From Ifrita kowaldi (lineage: Eukaryota > Chordata > Aves > Passeriformes > Cinclosomatidae), in NCBI GenBank assembly GCA_013398055.1, contig VZRS01004048.1:1-64000 (forward strand): 64,000 bases of DNA. The letters run 5' to 3'. Shown here one piece after another: positions 26,601-35,200 of this stretch (positions are counted from its first letter, which is position 1; every line of letters begins with the position of its first letter). Under the pieces are notes generated by a model, which was not told where the DNA came from, ran no database searches, and worked only from the letters and a program-made list of their open reading frames with translations. The position numbers were made by a program, and so were the translations under genes.

Positions 26601-27594
26601 ATTTGTACATATTTGGACAGGAAATGGTGCTTACAGGGCTTAAATCTCAGCAGTGTGAAGTGTCATTCCTTTCTGACTCAGAATATGCTCTTTGACAAAC
26701 CTTTGACTGGTAGATATTCTCCTGTCTGTCAGGAAATACTCATCCCTTTCCTGATGGAGAGGGCTCGGGAGTGTGACAGTCCTAAGCTCACACAGTAGTA
26801 CTTTTACAACCAAATGGCCAAAATTCCAGCTGTCCTGCACTGGTAAGACGTAGCCACAAAGCAGGCTTAGTTTTCACTCTGATCAATTTACAGCTTTTCC
26901 CCTCCTGACTTTGCATAGCTTGAGAGACATCTTAGCAAGTGTACCAGTCAACACAGAGAGGAACATGAGAAGTGACTTTCAGCTGACAGACTCTGATGGG
27001 CCCTGGTCTGGTGTCAATACTCTTGAAGACTTTTCAAAACAAATGCTGTTTCTGTCAATGCAACTCTTTAACACTTTGGCATTTCAAGGCCTGAGCCTCC
27101 TGCCTTTAGTCGGTAGTGTGGGATTTTAGAGATTAGAAATCATATTATGAGTTGCTAAGTGGTTTGCATTTCAAAGTCAGCTGCAAGTTAAGATACATCT
27201 TGGCAGAAGCATGCAGTAAATGGGCCGGTCTTTCAAATACAATCCAGGCTGCCTGTTGCAAAGGACTTATTCTGGTATAGGCAGTCACGTTGCTCTGCTG
27301 AATGCTTTGCGTGGCAAGGGTACTCTGGGAGGTACTGAGATGTGCTTGACAGTCTCAGTATTTATTTTTGATTTTTTTTGTTTTGCACGGTTTCTTAAGA
27401 AAAAAACATTCTTCACCATTATACACGTTCTTGAGGCCCTGGTCTTTTATACTGCTGTGAATACTGTGACCATTTGCAAGGCTTTCTGTATAATTGCTAA
27501 GAAAAGAGAGTGAAGGATATTAGGTGCAGTTTTCACTGGTTGAAAAGAACCCTACTTGTGTCATTAGAACAGGAATGGTATGTTGTCTTTCATC
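20671..27594. other. Non-coding stretch with a GC-richer patch and an AT-rich patch
   Basis: No gene is supported. About 22,580-22,950 is GC-richer than its surroundings and carries a 123-codon plus-strand frame with no recognised domain; CpG is still too sparse for a convincing island. About 23,560-24,330 is AT-rich with homeodomain-type words (TTAATTAAG, GATTAATTGAG) and is a candidate conserved non-coding element. 26,100-26,420 has overlapping frames on both strands that I read as chance. Confidence 0.5.
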
Positions 27595-28195
27595 CAGGCC
27601 ATGCTAGGGCTGGAAGCCTGGGGTTCACAAGGTGTGGAAGAAACCCAGTGAAAGATACAGAGCAATGGCAAAATATTGTGCACACAACACAACCCTCCTG
27701 CACTGCCCATCACCAGAGAGGCTGGGATGGACTCTGTGTAAACTGTGGTGAAAGCTAAGGAAGCTTAAACTGGGAAGGGAAAAAAAAAACTGAGGAGAAA
27801 AGGTTAAGGTTATTAAATGTTTAATAGCTTTCTTTCTTCTTTCTCATTACTTAAGTCAGTGATTAGAAATTTGAATTAATTTGCAGTAACTTAAGTAAAA
27901 ATCCCCCTAGTGAAGGTTGTCTTGCTAGCAGCAGGAAGTGTGCCCAGGACAGTAGCTGTTGGAAAATGCAGGCCAGGCATGATCTGGGGTTGGAGTAATT
28001 TGAGTGACTCTGAGGTTCAGCGAGAAACCTTGGTGCTGGTATTGGACATTTGGGCTATAAGTGTTTCAGCTGTTATATCCTGGAGGGGTAGTAGGTGGGA
28101 ACAATGAGTGAGTGTGGGGGAAATAGGGTTTGAAGGTACCTGAACAAGGTCCTTAGGGTTGGGAAGATGAATAGGAAAGAATGTGTATCAACTTT
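27595..28195 (+). repeat. Module A, copy 1 of a ~600-bp dispersed repeat
   Basis: This block aligns directly with 30,938-31,535. Shared landmarks in the same order are CACAAC..CCTCCTGCA.TGCCCA, GTGTAA.CT.TGGTG, a GGAGAAAAGGT segment, GGAGAATGCAGGC-like (GGAAAATGCAGGCC here), AATTTGAGTGACT.TGAGG, TGGTATTGG, TGGAGGGGTAG and GAACAAGGTCCT.AGGG.TGGGAAG. The copies are clearly diverged with small indels, so the duplication is old. In copy 2, module A follows the 'X' segment; here X is missing upstream, so this copy is truncated. I cannot name the family. Confidence 0.75.
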
Positions 28196-28400
28196 GTCAC
28201 AGTCTGAATATATGTACTCTTCACAAACTTCAACCCTCATCCCAGTGGGCTAGACTGTATGGATTTATTTTATAACAGTCTGAATTCATGCTTTTAACAA
28301 CTTCAGTCCCTGCTGCTGCAACACATGTAACCAAGCCATATTTTGAATATATATGTATTACGTATGCCATCCCTTGCCCCTGTGGACTGCATTATTTGGG
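28190..28400 (-). repeat. Module B, ~75-bp tandem repeat, about 3 reverse copies
   Basis: Three units start with CAGTCTGAAT(ATATG) or a close variant (near 28,202, 28,277 and 28,344) and run through CTTCA..CC and a GTGG.CT.GACTGTATGG-like segment. They are the reverse complement of the units at 29,650-29,945. The array follows module A directly, and the same junction recurs after copy 2 of module A (31,536-31,590). Confidence 0.6.
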
Positions 28401-28574
28401 TTAACATATGCTGAGCACTTGCTACAAATTTAAAACCTTTTTCTTGCAAAACACAAAGCTAAGAATACAATAGATTTTTCATTTATTTACTATGCTCTAG
28501 CATACAAAGCAGATGATGACAATAATACAAGTAAAGATCACCACCACTGTTGGAGGTAGCAATATGTTCATGAC

Positions 28575-29006
28575 TCAAATAGCTGTGGGGCTTTTTCCAG
28601 ACATAAAATGTGTGGTGAAGAGTGTTCTCTCGATGCAACACAGGTATTTCTCAACCTGGGCAATAAAATGGTGCACCAAATGGCTCAACTGTTCTGGACA
28701 TTGCTCCACATCCTGAACAACATTAACTGAGTCTTCTGTTTTCCCTGTGTCTGCAGTTCCAGTTTTGATGGGCTTTCTGCCCTTCTTCGTCCTTGTCTGT
28801 TGTGTTTCCCTCTGTGTGACTCCTCTGGCACCTCTCCCTCTGCGTCTCTTTTGTGTGTGCTGCTTGCTTGTAAATAACTGCAATGGGGCACTCTGGGCTC
28901 CTTTTGGGATGCCATGGGCATTTACATCAGCTTCAGAGGCAGCTGCCACCTGCACAGAGCAGTTCACGGCCCTGCTGAAGCCTGCCACGTGTGTCCAGTG
29001 TGGCAC
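28575..29006 (-). pseudogene. Segment X, inverted copy with an open frame, unknown protein
   Basis: A 143-codon frame on the minus strand. It begins at a GTG, so it is not a plausible intact gene start. Its core (about 28,830-29,000) matches the plus-strand segment 30,625-30,835 both in DNA and in the same reading frame: VQVAAASEAD here against VQVAAVSEAE there. The downstream part is basic (KRRRGRGARG region). Shared frame between two diverged inverted copies suggests coding origin, for example part of a transposon protein. I recognise no domain and cannot assign a function. Confidence 0.45.
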
Positions 29007-29605
29007 TCATGAGATCATCAGGCGCTCATGCAAGCGTCAGCTGAGTGCTCATGCAGGAGTAAATCGGGTGCTTGTGAGCTGTGCCATCATGCATGAAATG
29101 GTCAGGCTCTCATGCATGAATTCAGTGATCATGTGTGACCTGAATGTGCAGTCTTGTGTGAGCAAATGAGGCATCTTGAACCAGTTGGATGCCCATGTGT
29201 GAGCTAATTGGGTGCTCAAGCATGAATCAATTGTGCCTCCATGCAGGGATTAATTGGATAATCAAGTGCCAATTCGCAGGACACTCATGCATGAACTAAC
29301 TGGGCACCCATGCACGAACTACTCGGGTGGTCTGGCATAAATTAACTTGGCACTTGGATGTGAATTAATTGTGCACCCATGTTTGAGTTCATTGGGCACT
29401 CAAGGATGAGCTGATCGGGCCCTCATGCATGAACTGACAGATCACTCAGGTGTGAATTATTTGAGTGCCCATGCATAAACTGGATGAGCACTCATGCACA
29501 TATTGATTGGGTGCTCATGCATGAACTTATTGAACATGCAAGCAGGAACTAGCTGGGTATTCCAGTGTGACTTCATGGGACACTCATGCATGGATGCAGT
29601 GTCCC
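29003..29605 (+). repeat. Module C, 23-24 bp minisatellite array, direct, ~25 units
   Basis: Units read CAC-TCATGCATGA-ACTAATTGGG with variation, spaced 23-24 bp. The core TCATGCATGA is itself a perfect 10-bp palindrome, followed by an AATT centre. Units differ from one another at many positions, so the array is old and not recently homogenised. The period is not a multiple of three; the open frames crossing it are repeat translation. The same unit occurs in reverse complement at 30,285-30,600 and 32,045-32,275. Confidence 0.9.
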
Positions 29606-29613
29606 CTGCAATG

Positions 29614-29631
29614 TATGCCCCGAGGGGCATA
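29614..29631. repeat. Perfect short hairpin at the C/B junction
   Basis: TATGCCCC and GGGGCATA form an 8-bp perfect stem around a GA loop. It sits exactly where the direct minisatellite array ends and the ~75-bp repeat begins, inside the centre of the large inverted repeat. Confidence 0.7.
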
Positions 29632-29639
29632 TAATGCAT

Positions 29640-29945
29640 GTTCAGGCTGAGTGTAATCCCTACAGTCTGATCCATAGAGATGGGGCTTGAAGGTTGTGAA
29701 GAGTAGATGTAGTCAGACTGTGATAAGGCTGACCCCCATAATCTAGTCAAGGAGTAGAACTTATAACAGATGAAAATTCAGACTGCGATGATGATGATAA
29801 CCCCTGTAGTTTGGCTCCCTGGGGTGGGGCTAGAATTTTACTAAGTGCATATGCACTTGGTTATGATATTAATAATAATTATCCCTTACACTCTGGTCCA
29901 CCAGTATAAAGGGTAGAGTTTGTGATGGATAAGGTGTTCTGACTG
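29640..29945 (+). repeat. Module B, ~75-bp tandem repeat, about 4 direct copies
   Basis: Units start with ATCCCT.CAGTCTG or similar (near 29,655, 29,720, 29,800 and 29,880), go through GGGG.TAGA.TTT and end with TCAGACTGTGATGATG-like sequence. One unit contains a perfect 16-bp palindrome, AAGTGCATATGCACTT, at 29,843-29,858. Unit length varies between about 68 and 82 bp. Confidence 0.65.
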
Positions 29946-29952
29946 TGTTGGA

Positions 29953-30062
29953 ATAGCACTTAAGGACATGGTTTAGTGGTGGACCTGGTACTGTTAGGTA
30001 AATGGCTGGACTCAATGATTTTAAGCATCTTTTTCAACCTAAATGTTTCTATGATGTGATTT
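29953..30062 (+). mobile_element. CR1 3' tail inserted between module B copies
   Basis: The order GCACTTAAGGACATGG, TTTAGTGGTGGACCTGG, GGCTGGACTCAATGATTTTAA, CAACCTAAATG, TTTCTATGATG is the 3' end of a CR1 subfamily. It separates module B units on either side, so it probably inserted after the B array existed. Confidence 0.82.
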
Positions 30063-30094
30063 GTGGGCAAGGAACAAGATTTTAAAGAGCATTG

Positions 30095-30195
30095 CTGCAA
30101 TGCTAATCCCTGCTGTCTGTTGTAGGGAGGAAGAATGAAGTTTATAATTGCTGTATATTAAGATTGTGAAGATGTTGAAAGTAGAGATAGTAATG
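30095..30195 (+). repeat. Module B unit next to the inverted minisatellite
   Basis: CTAATCCCTGCTGTCTG, GAAGTTTATAATTG, TATATTAAGATTGTGAAGATGTTGAAAG in order. It aligns with 31,862-31,985, and in both places an inverted module C array follows at about the same distance. Confidence 0.65.
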
Positions 30196-30284
30196 TTTGC
30201 GTGTTGAAACATCTCTTAAATGTGTGTGTTGCAAAGGCAAGAGGTGGAAGGTATTGAGATTAAACTGTAGGGTTTACTTTGGGC

Positions 30285-30600
30285 ATGGGCACCTAATGAA
30301 CTCCTGCATGACTGCCAATTTAGTCCATGCCTGGTATGGGTGCCTAATTAACTCATGCATGATCAGCCTATTAGTTCACGCCTGATCACACAATTACTTC
30401 ACGCATGGGTGCCCAATTAGTGCACACTTTACTGCTCAAATAGTTCATGCATGAGCGCCCAATTAGTTCATGCTTGAGAGCCCAATCAAGTCACGCTTGA
30501 GAGTCCAATTAGATGTGGATGAGCACCCGATTTACTCATGCATGAATGCTCAGTTAGTACCTGCATGAGCACCCGATGAGTTCATCCCCCAAGTGCACCA
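30285..30600 (-). repeat. Module C, 23-24 bp minisatellite array, inverted
   Basis: About 13 units of the reverse complement of the array at 29,003-29,605 (CCCAATTAGT-TCATGCATGA-GC in this orientation). With the direct array it forms the outer arms of a large imperfect inverted repeat centred near 29.8 kb. Confidence 0.88.
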
Positions 30601-30614
30601 TGAGTTCTCCCCAG

Positions 30615-31065
30615 TGCTACACTGGAGGCACCTGGCAGGGTTTGGCATCAAGGGGTTCCAGCATAGTCCTCACGGGAGGTGACTGTGAACTGGCTTGTGC
30701 AAGTGGCAGCTGTCTCTGAAGCTGAAATGCTGTCCCTAAATGCCAGGCCCTCAGAGGACCCCACAGTGCCACAGTGCAGACAGCAGGGGGAGATGCTGGA
30801 GGAGACATGCGATCAGGTAGAAGACATGTATGAAAGAGGATGCTTCATACCCAAGGTGTGCACGCCTGGATCACTGCAGCCTACACACAGCATACACCAG
30901 GGCAAGGAGACTTTGAATGTGGCCATGGGTGACCTACGCCAGCATGGTCAAGAAGGGAAGCCAGAGGGGTGGAAGGCACCTAGCGAGACACATGAAGGAG
31001 TGGCAGACAGAAGAAACCTTTCTGTACACAACCCCAACCTCCTGCATTGCCCACTGGATCAGTGA
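30615..31065 (+). pseudogene. Segment X, direct copy with an open frame, unknown protein
   Basis: A 128-codon frame runs from a GTG at 30,679 to 31,065. Its first third aligns in frame with the inverted copy at 28,830-29,000 (VQVAAVSEAE). Unlike the other copy, the middle is acidic (an EEXXDQVED-like stretch). The last part overlaps module A, so X and A were probably one continuous unit. No domain is recognised. It is probably a fragment of an unidentified transposon reading frame, but non-coding origin is not excluded. Confidence 0.4.
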
Positions 31066-31535
31066 GGTGCTTGGGCCAAACCAGTGTAACTTGTGGTGCA
31101 AATAAGGGGAGCTGAGTTTAGGAAGGTATGTTTAACTTAAGTGGAGTCTAGGAAAGGGGGAGAAAAGGTGCTTTCTTAAGTGCTTAATTTCTTGTATTTT
31201 ATTCTCTCTCAACGCTTGAGCCTGATTAGAAAGACGTTTTTGTTAACTTCCTAAAAATAGTTCCTCCAGTAGATGTTGTTTTGTGCACTACAGTAATTAC
31301 TGGAGAATGCAGGCAGCACCCAAGTCTGACATGGCCTGAGACTGCAATAATTTAAGTGACTTTGAGGCCTAGGAAGGAGTATTGATTTTGGTATTGGGAA
31401 TTTGGGGTATTGGGGTATGTCCTCCATGTCTGGAGGGGTAGGTGCAAACAGTGTGTAGGCAGGTAGGAAATGGAGAGTTCAAATCTAATGGAACAAGGTC
31501 CTGAGGGATGGGAAGGAGGCTGGGACAAGATAGCA
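30938..31535 (+). repeat. Module A, copy 2
   Basis: Direct counterpart of 27,595-28,195, about 3.34 kb downstream, with the same landmarks in the same order. It is preceded by segment X and an inverted module C array, giving the fullest unit order in the window: B - C(inverted) - X - A - B(reverse). Confidence 0.75.
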
Positions 31536-31590
31536 TGGGGTCAGCTTTGAGCCCCTCCCCCAGTGGCTTACAGCTGGGGATTCAAGAGTG
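31536..31590 (-). repeat. Module B single reverse unit after module A
   Basis: CTTTGAGCCCCTCCCCCAG, TGGCTTACAGCTGGGGA aligns with the reverse module B unit that follows module A copy 1 near 28,225-28,262. The repeated A-B junction indicates that A and B belong to one element. Confidence 0.5.
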
Positions 31591-31861
31591 CCATCCATGG
31601 AAAGCCTGTGTGCCTGGGAAACTCCAGGAAAGCTGCTGCACTGTGAGGCGTGAAGGGACTGACTGCCTCCTCTAAGCAGATCTCCAGAGAGCCCAGAAGC
31701 ACATGGCAGATGTGGGGAGTTGAGCTGAAGGTCTCTTATTTTAAAATAAAAGAAGCCTGCTAAAAGAAGTGTTAACAAGCGCTCGGTGCAGAAGGGAGGC
31801 AGTTCATTATGAGCAGTGCTTGTAGTGCTGTGCTGGGCAAAGCGTGCACCACACGGTGCTT

Positions 31862-31985
31862 ATTCCTACTGCCTGGTCCACGGGGCTGAGAGTGGAGTTT
31901 GTAATTAGTGTATACTAAGATTGTGATGATGTTGAAAGTAGAGTTTATAATGGACTGATGTTGAAACAGTTGCTATGTGCTTTTC
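31862..31985 (+). repeat. Module B unit(s), direct, third location
   Basis: TTCCTACTGCCTGGTCCACGG, GTGGAGTTTGTAATTAGTG, ACTAAGATTGTGATGATG match the unit at 30,095-30,195. The next 60 bp (GTTTATAATGGACTGATGTTG) look like a partial second unit. Confidence 0.6.
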
Positions 31986-32039
31986 ACAGAGGCGAAGGGT
32001 AGAATGTACAGGGCAGAAATCGCAGGCTTTTCTGCATTC

Positions 32040-32275
32040 ACATGTGCGCGCCCAACTTGTTCACGCATGAGTGCCCGATGAGATCATGCCTGAGTGCCCC
32101 ATCAACTCTTGCTTGAACACACAATTAGCTCCTGCTTGCACTCCCAGTTAATTCATGCATCGGTGCCCAATCAATTCATGCATGAGAACCCAACTTCTTC
32201 ACACTTGCATGCCCAATTAATTTTTGCATGAGTGCCCAATTAAGTTATGCATGAGTGCCCAATAAATTTGATAAG
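32040..32275 (-). repeat. Module C, third minisatellite array, inverted
   Basis: About ten 23-24 bp units, with TCATGCAT and GCCCAATTAA words repeating. After 32,275 the repeat stops and there is no X segment, so this second unit is cut short on its right side. Confidence 0.85.
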
Positions 32276-32279
32276 AGTT

Positions 32280-35200
32280 CAGAGAAGCGCCACTGCTGGG
32301 AACCCTGAAACTGAAGCCGGATGCAAACTAAGCCACACCCCTTAAAGGACCCCTGGACAAATTAATCTAGGCTGGAAACCAGTCCCGTGGCTTGTATTGA
32401 AAAGAAATGAAAACCAGCTCTTGTTCTACACCTGGGTATAATTAGTACAACATTAACTTGGATCCTTTTTTAGGACCCAGAAAGCAGCTGTGTGGGATCC
32501 TGGCTTTCTCCACTCAGAGCTCTGGCCTTTCTGTTGCCATATGAGGTTTTTGTTTTGTTTTGTGCACTCATCATTAAAATGTAATTTCCCATCATATAGC
32601 TTCCTCAGCCAGCATGAAATGTCCATGGAAACAAAGATACTTTAAATGAAAGAGCAGAGTTAAACCAGCAGAAAAATTCAAGAACACAGGGCAGTTCCCA
32701 GCCTATTTCAGTAAGAAGCAGCAGTGATGCATTCTTACCTTGAATGGATACTGCAAAAGATTGTGTATTAGCAATGCCTGGGCATGGTCTTTAGAAAACT
32801 GAATTAGTTTTGTTAGTGAAGACCTAGAGGAAGAGAATACAAAAGTCTTTTTGTTACTTAGGCTGTATTATCCTTTTGCTTTTAATTTTTCATGACTTTT
32901 GTGATGATGACAGTTCCATCACCTAATTTCCAACTCTTGGTGATCTCTTGGTGTTTTCCCAGCATTGTCTTCTCTCTGCTGGGTGGTATAGTTCCTCAGT
33001 TAGTGTCAGAGCAGTGAACTTGTCTGTGGAGGTCAGAGTAGCAGCTGAAAAGAGTCCTGAACCCTCGGCCAGCAGATGTTTGCTTTGGGATTTGGGAACG
33101 CTAAAGAGGGTGTTTTTTCTGTTTTTAGACACAAGCTGTAGATGCTTCTAAACTGACCTTTCTTATCTTGGTACTGTTCTTATAGAAGTTTTAACTAATA
33201 TCTGCATGTTGCTTGTAGCAATAACATGAAAGTGTTTTACCAGCTCACACCTTTTGAATCTTTTGTTCCTTAGAAATGAGCCAAACCTTGTTGTGTCATT
33301 TATGGCCAGACTGCAGCTTGGGAGTCCAAAAATTGCAAAAACTGGGACAGAAATCAAGCAGCTATCATTCTAATTTGACTAGAAAATGAACAGACCATAA
33401 GCTTGTCTGTCTGCCACTTTTTTACTTGCTCTTTGCTATAGAATACCTGATACATGCAGAGAGTTATATATTTGGGCTACATTATTCAGTGGCTTTGGTA
33501 CTGATTTTGATTCATTATTTTTAAAAGTGGAAGCCACTCTCTGTTCCATCTGTGGTACCTGTTTTAGTAAAACAAATTCCCTGACATGGCTCACTTGTCA
33601 CTGGTTTCAGCATTTGGATCATATAAGATTTTTTTTGTCCAATCATAGAGAAACTGTTATTGATTTTTTTTTTTTTTAAGGTAGGCTAAGGGGAGAAAGA
33701 AGGCAAAAATATCAGACATGCTTGGACATCTCCTGATGTGGTTTAATATTCTGGTTTCTCCACCTCAAATTGAAAGAATGACAAGATAGGTCTGTTTGGG
33801 CTTGAAGATGCAGAGGGTAAATCTCCCTGGGGGCCTAGTTCTCCTGTTCCTATTTAGCTTGAGCTCTCTGGGTGGTGTCCCTGATTTAGAGCATACTTAG
33901 CAGGTGCAACACGACTGGAATGAGGCAACATAACAACAAGCTATGTAGGAGTAGAGAAGAGCCAGTGTTTTAAAAAGGAGGCACAAAATGGGTTACTGCA
34001 CATAGAACAAAGTAGAGGCGTTTGCAGACTCCACAAGACTTTTGGAAAGTGTTTCTGGTCTCACTTCTGTTTAATTTTAATCTGGAAGCTAAGGGATATA
34101 TTTGTGCATTTGTGTTCCTCCCCAAGTGGAAGGTGCCTACTTAAGGTGTCATAGGTGTCTTTTGAAGCATTTACTCCCGGCATGACCTAATTGTAGCTCT
34201 GGTGATGCAGGCTTAGGGACAGTGTTGAATTTAAAGCTCGGCAGCATCAGCTCAGAGAACAGGGAGGAAAAGCTCTTGCTCTTCTGCAGGGCCATGAGGG
34301 CTCTGTGCAATGTTCGTGCTGTGTCTGGCAGATAACCAAGAAGCTTCCCATCAGACTGCCAGAGCTGCACTGCCCTCTTGGGCATGGAGTTAGTGCCAGC
34401 ATAACGATATGGAAGGAAAATATATTAACTAAATGTGAAAGATTCCAAGGCATCTTTTCATCTTGGGCTGATACGCCTTTGCTGCCTAATATTAATGTTG
34501 CAATGGAGTGACTGGGTGGCAAAATGCTCTGCTGCCCACACATTGAACTGTGAGGTCTTAGAAGAGGGTGTGGGAAGAAAAAAACAAGAGGGAAAAGTCT
34601 ATTATAGTTTCAGATAGTAAAAATTTTATTGTACCTTTTACACATTCCAGGGAATGCAAGTAATTTAAATTGAACTCCGCGAACTGCTGCCTCCTGAAGA
34701 CAGGTGTGGTGTTGGTGTGATGTTTGGATATACCTTCTCCATGAAGGATGAAAGAACAAACTGATGTTCAGTTTGGATCCATAGTTAGTTCTCTCCCTGC
34801 CCCGCTAAGTTAAACAAGGATGGAGGATATGTAGGTCTTAGAAGCCTTCCCTCTGCCTTTTGCTCTAGCACCTCTTCCTGCAGTGACTTAGGATGTAGAT
34901 GAGCTGGCTTCTCAACACTAAAGAAAATTTGAAAATATTTGCAACCTGGGGTCAGAGAGAAGAGGCTGAATTTCGGAGGTTTGAGAACTGATTTTCCTCA
35001 GCTGATATGTGACCTTTAAACTTTGCTGTAACAGACATTGGTTTTGCCTTCAGCAATTTTTCTTTTCTTCTACTTCAGTCTTGCTGGAGGTTACAATGAA
35101 TAGTAGTGGTCCGTAACACCCTCCTTTCTATCTCATTTTCTTTCCCGTGAGTAGCAGTGAGAGACATCTGATGTCACAGGCCTCTTGTAGGAGTTCATCT

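Noticed and set aside
29003..29605. CRISPR-like regular spacing of 23-24 bp units
   Set aside because: The units are contiguous and diverged with no unique spacers, in a vertebrate genome. This is a minisatellite.
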